64,000 bases of DNA from Flagellimonas chongwuensis. Lineage in GTDB: Bacteria; Bacteroidota; Bacteroidia; Flavobacteriales; Flavobacteriaceae. Below the pieces are notes generated by a model, which did not search any database, was not told where the DNA came from, and saw only the letters and a program-made list of their open reading frames with translations. A program made the position numbers and the translations under genes. Below, piece after piece: positions 54,706 through 63,454 of the stretch. Numbering within the stretch: position 1 is the stretch's first letter; each line of letters starts with the position of its first letter. Where the stretch lies: positions 310,001 to 374,000 of the forward strand of contig NZ_WYET01000007.1 of assembly GCF_013376415.1 (NCBI RefSeq), in the 5' to 3' direction.

Positions 54706-56877
54706 CTAAGCAGGGAGGTAGATGGTAAAAACGGAGCCTTTGCCTTTCTTACCTGAAGCTTGGATATAGCCATGGTGGTTTTCGACTATTTTTTTGCAAA
54801 TGGCCAATCCTATGCCCGTGCCGGAATATTGGTTTTTGGAGTGAAGACGCTGAAACACTTCAAATATTTTCTTTGCATTGGTGTCATCGAAGCCTATCCC
54901 ATTATCGGAAAAAGTTATTTTAAAGCAATGTTTGGAAGGTTTCAAGAACTCTTCAGCAATCTGGTCATTGCCAACCATTTCAGATGCAACCCTTATCTTG
55001 GGAGCCACTTTGGGATTTCGATATTTTAAGGAATTGGACACCAAATTGCCGAAAAGTTGCTCAAGTTGGAAGCCTACTCCATGTACCATGGGCAGATTAT
55101 CCCAAACAATTTCTGCATCCTCAGCCTTAATGCGTTCTGCATTTTCTTCGCTGACCTTTTTCATAACACTGTTCAGGTCCACTACCTCAAAATCATCGTG
55201 GGTACTATCTATTCGAGAATAGTTCAATAGGTTACGGATCAAGGATTGCATCCTGGCCGCTACTTTGTCTATTCTATCAAAATATACTCTTCCCCTCTCG
55301 GACAATTTATTTTTTTCCTCCCCATCAATACGGGATATAAACATTTGGATTTTTCGCAAGGGCTCCTGTAAATCATGGCTTACCACCCTATTGAATGACT
55401 CCAGCTCCACATTGCTACGCTCTAGTTCAAAATTCTTTATCCGCAATGTATTTTCTGCAGCTATCTGGTCGGATACGTCCTGTACTACACCGATCATTAC
55501 AGTTCTACCATCCTTTTGTATAAACTGGCCCTTGGTACGTATGTGTTTTACTTCTCCGCTTTTAGATATGATTCTGTATGTATGGTCCCGTGGTTCTTTT
55601 TTTGCCCTATGCCATTCCCCGTATTCATCATATTGCTTCAAATCGTCCGGATGCACAAAACTCCTGTATCGTTCCAGTGATGGTTTAAACTCGTTTGGTT
55701 CGCACCCCAATATTCGGTAGTAGTTTTCGGATATTTCTGCCTCCCCAGTATCTAAATACCATGTATAACTTCCAATTTTTGCCACCTTCTTGGCCTCGGA
55801 CATAATAAAGTTCTGAACTTCCAGTTCTTGGTTGGCCCTTAGTAGTTTTTCCTTGGCATTGTACTCCTCTGTATTGTTTCGCACTACTTCCAATATTCCC
55901 CCATCCATTGCCCTAACAAAGGTGTGGAACCAAAATTGTTGGCCCTCCACAGTAACCTGACGTTCGAAATCTATGGTCTTGTTTTCAAGAAAACAATCTA
56001 TCATTCGATGCAGTTCGTTGTTCTTGAGAATAAACGGAAAAACCTCGGTTATCGGCTTTCCGAGAAGTTCATCTGGTTCTAGGTTCAAATAGTCCCTGTT
56101 GCATATATTGGCAAAGGCTACCCTAAAATCGATTACCTTTGCATTGGAATCGTAAATGGGCTCATAATAGTTCATGATGTTATCGGTACTCTGAACAATG
56201 TTCTGCAACAAAGCCTCAGAGGTTTGAATTTTATTTTTGTGCCTCCGTAACCTGAAAAATGCTATAGTGAACATAACAATGGAAAACAGGGCAAGGAACA
56301 ATGTGGTTAGCGGCGTAAGAAAGGTAAGCCTCCTATAGGTCACCAATTTGTCCTGAAGAAAGTTCTCGTTATTCGCCAGCATATTCCTCTTGAATCCCCT
56401 AAGTTTTTTTAGGATGGAAGCTGCTCTCTCCACATACACCATGGCGGTTGAATCTGCCTCCATTGGTTTTACCTTACCGTGTAATGCGGTCAGGGTCGTA
56501 TGTAGGCTATCCTTTAACTTTGATACCGTATCCAAATTTCTCCGATGGTAGGGCATCTCCTTGACCAGTCCATACAACCTATCAAAGGTTCTATCATTCT
56601 GCAACTTATGGTCTATGTATGATTCTTCAAAAGTTGAATCCTTTAAAATCACAGATCTGAACTCTGCAGACTCCATCAAGTCATATTGGGTGAACAACTT
56701 ATTTATTTCTTTGTCCACCGTTAAGGAATGGGATACCATCTCTGCGGAAACCTCCAAATCCCTTATCTGTTTGAACAATACGGTGGTAATAAAAAGAAGC
56801 AATACTATGGCCAATGCCAAGGCGATTCTGTCCACTACGGGTGATTGGGCTATGCGACGAAAAATCTTAAAATCCAT
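54706..56877 (-). CDS. Membrane PAS sensor histidine kinase
   Basis: A 723-residue kinase with a TM helix near residues 16-35, a periplasmic CHASE3-like helical domain (~36-180), a second TM helix near 190-210, then PAS domains (~235-340 and ~360-470 with the PAC motif), and an H-box with SHDLQEPLRKIQMF. The HATPase has N-box NLVSNSLKYRNP and GTGIGLAICKKIV. The H-box of the HDLQEP type is shared with phytochrome-like kinases. It follows a receiver-only regulator by 75 nt on the same strand. Confidence 0.9.
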   Translation of the reverse strand: MDFKIFRRIAQSPVVDRIALALAIVLLLFITTVLFKQIRDLEVSAEMVSHSLTVDKEINKLFTQYDLMESAEFRSVILKDSTFEESYIDHKLQNDRTFDRLYGLVKEMPYHRRNLDTVSKLKDSLHTTLTALHGKVKPMEADSTAMVYVERAASILKKLRGFKRNMLANNENFLQDKLVTYRRLTFLTPLTTLFLALFSIVMFTIAFFRLRRHKNKIQTSEALLQNIVQSTDNIMNYYEPIYDSNAKVIDFRVAFANICNRDYLNLEPDELLGKPITEVFPFILKNNELHRMIDCFLENKTIDFERQVTVEGQQFWFHTFVRAMDGGILEVVRNNTEEYNAKEKLLRANQELEVQNFIMSEAKKVAKIGSYTWYLDTGEAEISENYYRILGCEPNEFKPSLERYRSFVHPDDLKQYDEYGEWHRAKKEPRDHTYRIISKSGEVKHIRTKGQFIQKDGRTVMIGVVQDVSDQIAAENTLRIKNFELERSNVELESFNRVVSHDLQEPLRKIQMFISRIDGEEKNKLSERGRVYFDRIDKVAARMQSLIRNLLNYSRIDSTHDDFEVVDLNSVMKKVSEENAERIKAEDAEIVWDNLPMVHGVGFQLEQLFGNLVSNSLKYRNPKVAPKIRVASEMVGNDQIAEEFLKPSKHCFKITFSDNGIGFDDTNAKKIFEVFQRLHSKNQYSGTGIGLAICKKIVENHHGYIQASGKKGKGSVFTIYLPA

Positions 56878-56952
56878 TAGTAGTTGCAGTAACCTATTTT
56901 AAGGTTTTATTATAAGTAGCACATAATTAAAATATATGCTGCTCAATTTTGA

Positions 56953-57420
56953 TCACAATCGCAACAAAAAATTATCCCGATTGAGGTTAGAGGTATGGTA
57001 CTGCCAATTGATCTGCAAAACCTTCTCTATGGAATCCCTCAATTTACTAAAGTTATTGGGCTTGTTCAAATAAACATTGGCTCCATTGACAAAAGTTTCC
57101 TCAATATCGTTTTCGGAACATGAAGTTGAATATATGGCAATGCACACATCATTGAGTTTTGGATTTGAACGAATCTCCTTTAAACACTGCATTCCATTTT
57201 TTATGGGCATGTTCAAGTCCAAAAAAATCAAATTCGGTAGAATAATGTTCGGAAGGTTCAGATAGTCCATCAATTCCTGTCCATCGCTCAATAATGATAG
57301 TTTTGTCCGGATGGAAATATCCTCAATAGCTTCTTGGAAAAACAAGCGGTCGTCCTCATCATCATCGGCAAGGGCTACATTTAAAATCTGTTTGCCTGAA
57401 TTGGCAGGAATTTTATTCAT
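56953..57420 (-). CDS. Receiver-only response regulator (Rcp1/CheY type)
   Basis: 155 residues, a single receiver domain: acidic pair DDDEDD near residues 19-24, phospho-acceptor in LIFLDLNMPIKNG, and Lys in YLNKP. No output domain, so it acts by protein contact or as a phosphate relay. Its start overlaps the stop of the HTH gene by 4 nt, giving translational coupling; the sensor kinase follows. Confidence 0.9.
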   Translation of the reverse strand: MNKIPANSGKQILNVALADDDEDDRLFFQEAIEDISIRTKLSLLSDGQELMDYLNLPNIILPNLIFLDLNMPIKNGMQCLKEIRSNPKLNDVCIAIYSTSCSENDIEETFVNGANVYLNKPNNFSKLRDSIEKVLQINWQYHTSNLNRDNFLLRL

Positions 57421-57980
57421 ATAGTTTGTTGTATTCTAGTACCCCTTCGTCTTTCCAATATTTCTTGAAACTTGGTAGGTGTCAATCCCGTTATTTTCTT
57501 AAACTGTCCGGACAAGTGCGCTACACTACTATAGTTTAAACGATAGGCTATTTCTGTTAATGTTAGGTCGGTGTCGGCCATAAGGTCTTTGGCATGGTCA
57601 ACTTTTCTGAGAATCACAAAATTCTCTATTGATGTATAGGTTGTTTCAGAAAAAAGATTGGAGAGATAGGTATAGGAATAGTTCAATTTATCGGCAAGAT
57701 ACTCGGAAACCTTTTGCGATTTCAACCGATCATCTTCCAACATTTCGTTTATGGTATTTTTTATTCGTTGCACCAAGGCTGTTTTCTGGTCGTTCAGGAC
57801 ATAAATGCCATATGCATTCAAATTATTGAACAATTCCTGCATCTCTTCATCGGAAATTGCCCGCTTTATCTCTATCTCACCTGTACCATGAAGCACGTGA
57901 GGAATATTCAATTTATCCAATTGCTCCTTTAAAATGGTTTTACAAGTGATATTTAAATCATATTTGACACTAATTTTCAT
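57417..57980 (-). CDS. Short AraC-type HTH protein
   Basis: 187 residues: an N-terminal ~85-residue part with alternating strands and helices (MKISVKYDLNITCKTILKEQLDKL...), perhaps a small ligand or dimer domain, and a C-terminal AraC HTH pair (NYSYTYLSNLFSETTYTSIENF and LTEIAYRLNYSSVAHLSGQFKKITG). It is coupled by a 4-nt overlap to a receiver-only regulator, making a three-gene HTH-receiver-kinase operon. The pattern is recurrent in Bacteroidota but its pathway is not known to me. Confidence 0.85.
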   Translation of the reverse strand: MKISVKYDLNITCKTILKEQLDKLNIPHVLHGTGEIEIKRAISDEEMQELFNNLNAYGIYVLNDQKTALVQRIKNTINEMLEDDRLKSQKVSEYLADKLNYSYTYLSNLFSETTYTSIENFVILRKVDHAKDLMADTDLTLTEIAYRLNYSSVAHLSGQFKKITGLTPTKFQEILERRRGTRIQQTI

Positions 57981-58290
57981 CTTTCTCTTGCATAATTTGG
58001 CAAAGTCTCTTTAAGGCCAGGGCAAGCCATTGCAAGTATAGACTAAATTTAAATAATTATTTAACACAATTGCGGTGTTTTTGGCCAATATTGAACTTAC
58101 CGTATAGAGGGAGGGAAGATGTCTTGAAGTCCTATTTAATAATTTAATACACTATGTTTACTAGAAAATACATCTGTTCATCGGAACTAATGTTCACACC
58201 ATACATTTTAGAAGAAAAATAAGTAGTGTAAGTATGGTAACGTATTATGGGAAGGTTTTGATGATACACTATTATAGTTAAATGAGGGGT
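57981..58290. other. Intergenic region, no gene seen
   Basis: 310 A/T-rich bases between the AraC-type gene and a small hypothetical gene. It holds the promoter of the 57417-57980 operon. I found no convincing repeat, operator or reading frame. Confidence 0.55.
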
Positions 58291-58626
58291 TTAGAAATCA
58301 ATGCTTGCCTTATCGGAAACATTCTCTTCAGGGATAGCCTTGAAGAATTCAGCAGCATCCAGATCGGCATTGGGGCCATACCCTAATAAATGGGTACCCT
58401 TTTTTCCATCATTGGTTTCCAAAACATATAAAATCGACATATCCGAAGGGTTGCTCATGCCTTCATAACGATGATCAGCAACAATATGGATGTCATTCGG
58501 TGAATAGGTTGTTTTGGAATCGGAAGCAATCAATTTTCCTTCCTCGAACCTAAAATTGGCAGTATATCCCTTTTCCTGATATGCTTTTATATAATCCTTT
58601 TCATGTTTTGCGTTTTCATTTTCCAT
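58291..58626 (-). CDS. Small conserved hypothetical (so-called PRPP synthetase-like)
   Basis: 111 residues, acidic and soluble, with the conserved block RYEGMSNPSDMSILYVLETNDGKK and a hydrophilic N-terminus. Related proteins in Flavobacteriaceae are often labelled phosphoribosylpyrophosphate synthetase, but the protein is far too small and lacks the PRPP motif, so that label is a misnomer. Function unknown; common among stress-type small genes. It is divergent to an AraC regulator gene 213 nt away. Confidence 0.7.
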   Translation of the reverse strand: MENENAKHEKDYIKAYQEKGYTANFRFEEGKLIASDSKTTYSPNDIHIVADHRYEGMSNPSDMSILYVLETNDGKKGTHLLGYGPNADLDAAEFFKAIPEENVSDKASIDF

Positions 58627-58838
58627 ACCTCATGTCATTTTCATCAAATATGAGAAAATACAACTATTTTAGTTGACACAGAAACTAACATTCTTGACCC
58701 ATTTAAAAAATAAAATTGGCACATAATTGAAAAATATACGTAATTAACAGTTTAAAACTAAATAATAGGGTCTTTGGCAATCTTCTTTTTACAAGTTGAT
58801 AATAGCCCGGCCATAGCCTAGCCATACAGATTATAGCA

Positions 58839-59870
58839 ATGAGCGTTACATTTGAAATACGTGATACGGACACCAAAGAATTCATCAACGACCTGGCCGA
58901 TAATCTTAAAATAGGGGTCGAGGAAGAAAACAACGAACACTGTATACGGTTACCGTCCAAATTGGGTTCCGGATTTATTAAGGGTACTTGTTTTGAAAAC
59001 GGAGTGGGTGTTTTGGAATTTGATTTCCGCCTAAAAAAAGAGCTGGTACTGGAATTAAAAAAAGGATTGGTACACCCTTTAAAATTGATTTTTAACAGAG
59101 AGTGCCCAATTCTGCATAAGTTTGAAGGAACCGATGGTGAGCATGAAATACAACGATTGGAGAACGCTATTTTATCGAGCACGCCACACAACAACCATAT
59201 ATTCCGTTTTCCGGCCAATCAACCCATTTGTGTTTATAGTTTGGAAATCAACAGGAAACTTTTTGAGGATAAGATCAGTGAATTTCTTTCCGAAATGAAT
59301 ACAGATTTGATGGATCTCTTCCGTGACCTGAACGGTACCCAACTGTTTTATCACAAGTCCCATTACAGTCTGGAAATTGCAAAGTTTATGGAAGAATTTA
59401 CAGAGTGTGATCTAACTGATTTTATGAAGACTGTATATCAGGAAGGCAAGGCATGTGAAATACTTTCACATCAGTTACAACAATATCTAGATGATCTGAA
59501 CGGGTCTGGGGAACATAAAATACTAAGGCAGGCCACCTTGGCCAAAATTGAAAAAGCTGCGGAAATAATCCATGATGAGCTCAACAGAATGGACAATATT
59601 GTTAGTTTGGCAAAAAGAGTGGGACTAAACCAAACCACATTACAGCTTGGGTTCAAACGGCTTTACAATGCATCGGTAAACGAATACATCCGAAATTACA
59701 GGATTGAAAAGACCAAAGAATATCTGGAAAATACCGATATGAACATTACTGAAATAAGTTATAAGGTAGGGATAAATTCCAGAAGCTATCTTTCCAAGCT
59801 CTTTAAGGAAAAGTACAATATCACACCAAAAGAATACCACACTCAGGTCAAAAATGGCCATTCAAAATAA
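58839..59870 (+). CDS. AraC-family regulator, paralogue of the 53.5 kb gene
   Basis: A 343-residue regulator with the same two-part layout as the protein at 53485-54507: an N-terminal sensor domain (FIKGTCFENGVGVLEFDFRL) of about 230 residues and AraC HTH units (NIVSLAKRVGLNQTTLQLGF and ITEISYKVGINSRSYLSKLF). Shared conserved Gly/Phe/Asp positions indicate a common ancestor. It is on the plus strand, divergent to a small hypothetical gene, and convergent to the DUF2383-like gene. Confidence 0.87.
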   Translation: MSVTFEIRDTDTKEFINDLADNLKIGVEEENNEHCIRLPSKLGSGFIKGTCFENGVGVLEFDFRLKKELVLELKKGLVHPLKLIFNRECPILHKFEGTDGEHEIQRLENAILSSTPHNNHIFRFPANQPICVYSLEINRKLFEDKISEFLSEMNTDLMDLFRDLNGTQLFYHKSHYSLEIAKFMEEFTECDLTDFMKTVYQEGKACEILSHQLQQYLDDLNGSGEHKILRQATLAKIEKAAEIIHDELNRMDNIVSLAKRVGLNQTTLQLGFKRLYNASVNEYIRNYRIEKTKEYLENTDMNITEISYKVGINSRSYLSKLFKEKYNITPKEYHTQVKNGHSK

Positions 59871-59906
59871 TTTTACCATTTTGATTTAACCATTCTTATG
59901 CGATTT

Positions 59907-60347
59907 TTATGATTGTGCAATCTTCCCCAATCTTTTTATGATGTTTAGGTCATTGGAGATTTTGTTCATTTGTTGCCGAATAATTGCCTCTAGGCTGGAA
60001 GGCAAATCTATTTCCTGCAATACTTCCCTATAACAATCAAGTGCTGCTCCCTCAGCCAATATCGCTTCCCCAAAAACAGACTCATTTCTGTTCATGGAAA
60101 AATCCATCCATCCCTGTTGCAATGTTCCTGCAGACCCTACGTTTTCCTTTATTTCTTGATTGAACTTCATCATCTCTATTTTCAGCTCATGCCCAAAATG
60201 ACAGCGTTCCTTCGCCTTTTCTAAAAAAAAGTTTTTTAAAGAGGGACTATCGGCCAATTTCCCTACTCTTTCGAATCCGTTTTCGGCTCCGTATATTTTT
60301 TCCAGAAGATCATTAAGTTTCTTCCCCAGTAATTGCGAATAGTCCAT
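59907..60347 (-). CDS. PA2169/DUF2383-like four-helix protein
   Basis: 146 residues, a ferritin-like four-helix bundle of the PA2169/DUF2383 family: LNDLLEKIYGAENGFERVGK and FLEKAKERCHFGHELKIEM. Usual family members occur in stress responses, and metal binding by Glu/His residues (RCHFGHE) is possible. Function unproven. Confidence 0.8.
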   Translation of the reverse strand: MDYSQLLGKKLNDLLEKIYGAENGFERVGKLADSPSLKNFFLEKAKERCHFGHELKIEMMKFNQEIKENVGSAGTLQQGWMDFSMNRNESVFGEAILAEGAALDCYREVLQEIDLPSSLEAIIRQQMNKISNDLNIIKRLGKIAQS

Positions 60348-60669
60348 TTCCTTTTGATTTTAAGATCTAGGAGATTGCTTTATTGGGGGGAGCAAGAATT
60401 CATCCTTTTAACTAAAGATACTTCAAAATAAAGTTCGGAGACTATCTCAGAAAAAATGATTGTTGACCCATTTAATCAGAATATCCGTACAAAGAACACC
60501 AAAATACACTTTTTACTGCCTTTCAATGGAAGAACACTGAGTTGCTCTCCTCTTTTTGAGTCAATATTTTTTTTGAATATGCTAAGTTAAAAAAACAAAA
60601 ACATATAGCTTCACCCTACCAATAATTATTATTGGAATAACCTAGCCATCAACTTTAAGATGACTCATT
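60348..60669. other. Intergenic region with palindrome
   Basis: 322 bases between divergent genes. It contains the perfect 8-1-8 palindrome at 60619-60635 and probably both promoters. Nothing else recognised. Confidence 0.5.
60619..60635. promoter_or_regulatory. Palindromic site upstream of small membrane protein
   Basis: CCAATAAT-T-ATTATTGG, perfect 8-bp arms with a 1-nt centre, 34 nt before the ATG at 60670. Candidate operator or cruciform. Confidence 0.5.
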
Positions 60670-60870
60670 ATGAATAAGAAAGATCAAAAACAGCCTCAAG
60701 AAAATACGGAACTGGTTAAAGATGAAAACAGCCCCAAACGAAACTATATTTTCCAAAAAAGCGGTATTACCAAGCTAGGATTTGTAATCATATTGGCTAT
60801 ACTCATACTCATCATATTTGGAATTGTTCTTTCGGGGCTCTTTTTTGAAACACCGGACTTTGCTGCCTAG
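60670..60870 (+). CDS. Small single-pass membrane protein
   Basis: 66 residues: a polar N-terminal half (KKDQKQPQENTELVKDENSP), then one hydrophobic helix GFVIILAILILIIFGIVLSG and a short tail. No family recognised. A palindrome precedes it. It is convergent to the nitroreductase gene, whose stop lies 47 nt away. Confidence 0.6.
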   Translation: MNKKDQKQPQENTELVKDENSPKRNYIFQKSGITKLGFVIILAILILIIFGIVLSGLFFETPDFAA

Positions 60871-60917
60871 GCATTGTACTGGTATAATGTTTTACTTTTG
60901 GCCGGCTTAACCTGGAT

Positions 60918-61526
60918 TCAACTTTCCCAAACCTCTTTAAATGCAAAATCTTCTTGAGGTATTCTTTGTCGGTCGGCCTGCTCGCTTTCCTGAAGTTTTT
61001 TGGGCAGCTTATCCAGTTGTCCACCATAATATCCTACAGCAATAGCGGATGAAACATGGTATCCGTCCGGTACATTGAATTCTTTCTCGGCTTTTTTCCA
61101 ATCCACACCGGCCATGTGGTGCAGTCCTATATCCAAATATTGGGCTTGTACGGACATACTTCCCAAACAAAGCCCCAAATCGTGCAGCGCATGGAAGTTT
61201 TCTTTTCCTTCATCCGTTGTTTCTTTGTAAATGGCCAACATTAGCAAAGGGGCTTCTGGAGCCCATTTCTTGTTAAAATCACTTAAGCAGTCCACAATCT
61301 TGTCAAAAGCTTCGGCCCCTTTTTCGGCATAAATGAATCGCCATGGTTGCAAATTATTTGAACTGGCGGACCATCGTGCAGCTTCAAAAAGTTGATTCAA
61401 TTGGCCTTTTTTAATTTTCTCCTCCCTAAATGTTCTGGGGCTGTATCTTTGCTTTAGCAAAGCAAAAATTTCGTGATTGGTATCCGCTATGTTACCTAGT
61501 CTGATTTGTTCCAATTCTTTTTTCAT
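60918..61526 (-). CDS. Nitroreductase-family flavoprotein
   Basis: 202 residues starting MKKELEQIRLGNIADTNHEI. The flavin-binding arrangement of the family is visible: RYSPRTFREEKIKK near the N-terminus, the SASNNLQPWRFIYAEKG block, and GLCLGSMSVQAQYLDIGLHHMAG. It is an FMN-dependent NAD(P)H oxidoreductase. The frame is open to 61619 but ATG 61526 is the normal start. Confidence 0.88.
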   Translation of the reverse strand: MKKELEQIRLGNIADTNHEIFALLKQRYSPRTFREEKIKKGQLNQLFEAARWSASSNNLQPWRFIYAEKGAEAFDKIVDCLSDFNKKWAPEAPLLMLAIYKETTDEGKENFHALHDLGLCLGSMSVQAQYLDIGLHHMAGVDWKKAEKEFNVPDGYHVSSAIAVGYYGGQLDKLPKKLQESEQADRQRIPQEDFAFKEVWES

Positions 61527-61668
61527 TGCTCTTTTTTTATTTAAGTATACTTTTATCAATTCAAATCGGTTGTTGCTAAACCTTATTATTTTGACGCTAT
61601 TGCGTTTAAGAACTCCCATCGTTTTTTATGAGGAATCGTGAATTTTCTGATTTTTAACTTACACTTTA

Positions 61669-62682
61669 TCAAAGATTTTCTTTGCCATACTCCCTTTTGT
61701 ATATCCTTACGATCACTAAAAACAGATTGATCAGCAAAGGGCCAAAAACCAGGCCTATGAATCCAAACAGCGGTATTCCCACAATAACCCCTATCAAGGT
61801 AATCAGTGGATGCACATCGTCCAGTTTTTTGAGCACGTACAATCTAATGAGGTTATCCGTTAAGCCTACCACAACAATCCCATATATCAGAATCCCCCAA
61901 GCTTGAAAGGTTTCCCCATTGCTCAAGGAGAGTATAAAGACCGGAAGGGTTCCTAAAAAATTACCTACAAAGGGAATCATGGAGCCAATGGTAACCATGA
62001 GAGCCCAAAAAAATGGGTTTTCGATTCCAAATATTAAAAAACCTATCAAAGCAACCACCCCTTGGGCCAATGCCACCAACGGGATACCCAATGTATTTGC
62101 TCTAACGATATCCCTTATCTCGCACCCTATTACCTTTAAGTTTTTATTGCTTATCGGAATATAATCGTAAAGAGTTTTATATAATTTTTTCTGATTGGTG
62201 AGCATATAAAAAAGGAGAAAGTACATTATGGATATGGCGATTGCGGTATTGAACGTGCCGCCCACCAAACCTTGTAGGCTTCCCGATAGCCATTCGGATA
62301 CAGCGGAAGCATCTACTTGTGAGCTGAATTTGTACCCCACTAAATTTTCAAAATACTGTATTTGCGATTTTATGATGGATGTGAGCTTTTCCGAATTATC
62401 CAACGCCTTGCTGATTTTGTTTCCCAACATGAGCAAGGCTCCCGAAATCGGTAACAGTATAATGAAAAAGGACATTACCATTAATAAACTGGCAGACAGT
62501 ACTGGATTCCATCCTTTGTCCACCATTTTTTTCATGGGCTTTTTCAACAATACGAACAAAGTTATGGTTCCGAGCACTCCCGAAAAATAGGGCGCCATTT
62601 CCAACATGATCAATCCTCCAATCAATATAATTAAAAGGAGAATAAAAATCTGGCGGATTATTTTTGGGTGGATATAATTCAT
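61669..62682 (-). CDS. AI-2E (PerM)-family membrane protein
   Basis: 337 residues with about seven to eight helices, the AI-2E family pattern of two N-terminal helices, a Leu-rich cytosolic segment and the conserved GTLPVFILSLSNG and PLITLIGVIVGIPLFGFIGLVFGPL stretches near the C-terminus. Family members are Na+/H+ antiporter- or autoinducer-exporter-like; the substrate is not known. Confidence 0.87.
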   Translation of the reverse strand: MNYIHPKIIRQIFILLLIILIGGLIMLEMAPYFSGVLGTITLFVLLKKPMKKMVDKGWNPVLSASLLMVMSFFIILLPISGALLMLGNKISKALDNSEKLTSIIKSQIQYFENLVGYKFSSQVDASAVSEWLSGSLQGLVGGTFNTAIAISIMYFLLFYMLTNQKKLYKTLYDYIPISNKNLKVIGCEIRDIVRANTLGIPLVALAQGVVALIGFLIFGIENPFFWALMVTIGSMIPFVGNFLGTLPVFILSLSNGETFQAWGILIYGIVVVGLTDNLIRLYVLKKLDDVHPLITLIGVIVGIPLFGFIGLVFGPLLINLFLVIVRIYKREYGKENL

Positions 62683-62710
62683 AAACTTATTTAAATTGAA
62701 ATCGCTTTTA

Positions 62711-62950
62711 TCAGTGGTTTCTCAAAGCACCTATGAGCTCTTTCTTCGACATTTTTGAACGGCCTTCTATACCTATCATCTTGGCTTTTTTATAAAGCTC
62801 TTGCTTGGTCCATTCTTCATAAGGGTTTGCTTTGCCCCCTTTTTTTCCGGCATCTGGTGTATTTGCGATTCGGGCCGACTTTTCTTTACTATAACCCTTA
62901 TCCCTCAGAGCTTCATATTGTTCTTCATTTTTTATTTGTGGATTTGGCAT
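62711..62950 (-). CDS. Small Rho_N-domain protein (DUF7218-like)
   Basis: 79 residues starting MPNPQIKNEEQYEALRDKGYS. The N-terminal ~45 residues have the ALRDKGYSKEKSARIANTPDAGKKGG pattern of DUF7218-type small proteins. The C-terminal ~35 are a Rho N-terminal (SAP-like) helix-hairpin (WTKQELYKKAKMIGIEGRSKMSKKELIGAL). Likely nucleic-acid binding and stress-related. Longer starts at 62983 or 62998 are open but poorly supported. Confidence 0.78.
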   Translation of the reverse strand: MPNPQIKNEEQYEALRDKGYSKEKSARIANTPDAGKKGGKANPYEEWTKQELYKKAKMIGIEGRSKMSKKELIGALRNH

Positions 62951-63160
62951 AACACTAATTTTTGATTTGTTGTAAGATTTCATATCCCACCTCTTCAAAA
63001 TTTAAAAAATCAAGGCGTTACGCTTGCCCCATTTGACTTTTTTATTGTCTTTAAAGACATCATCAGCCTTTTAGTAACAGTAGAAAAGCTAAACTTTTTA
63101 TTGCGTTAATATTTTAAGTTTCCGGGGCGATCTCCCGCGATGGAAAGAAATACATTGGAT

Positions 63161-63185
63161 GTATAATTATTAATTTAAATTATAC
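63161..63185. repeat. Inverted repeat in csbD leader
   Basis: GTATAATT (63161-63168) pairs with AATTATAC (63178-63185), 9-nt loop, ending 4 nt before the ATG at 63190. It could fold in the mRNA over the ribosome-binding region or be an operator; A/T-only arms make it weak. Confidence 0.4.
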
Positions 63186-63189
63186 AGAT

Positions 63190-63375
63190 ATGAACAATGA
63201 TCAATTAGAAGGCAAGTGGAAACAGGTAAAAGGAAAGTTCAAAGAAAAATATGGTGAGCTTACCGATGACGACCTGAAATATTCCGAAGGAAAGTTTGAC
63301 CAAATGTTGGGAAAACTTCAGGAAAAGACAGGAAATTCCAAAGAAGCTTTGAAAAAGGAAATAGAAAGACTATAA
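63190..63375 (+). CDS. CsbD-family stress protein
   Basis: 61 residues, highly charged helical CsbD protein: LEGKWKQVKGKFKEKYGEL then KFDQMLGKLQEKTGN. CsbD proteins are general stress proteins of unknown biochemistry. It stands alone with a terminator 26 nt after its stop. Confidence 0.9.
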   Translation: MNNDQLEGKWKQVKGKFKEKYGELTDDDLKYSEGKFDQMLGKLQEKTGNSKEALKKEIERL

Positions 63376-63400
63376 CCGTTTTCAATTATTCTTGAGACAT

Positions 63401-63428
63401 GCCCTCAAATTTATTTGGGGGCTTTTTT
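63401..63428. terminator. Rho-independent terminator after csbD
   Basis: GCCCTCAAA (from 63401) pairs with TTTGGGGGC (to 63422) with a 4-nt TTTA loop and one T-G wobble, followed by a run of six T. It ends csbD. Confidence 0.85.
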
Positions 63429-63454
63429 GTGCTCAATCTCTTAAAAAGACCTTT

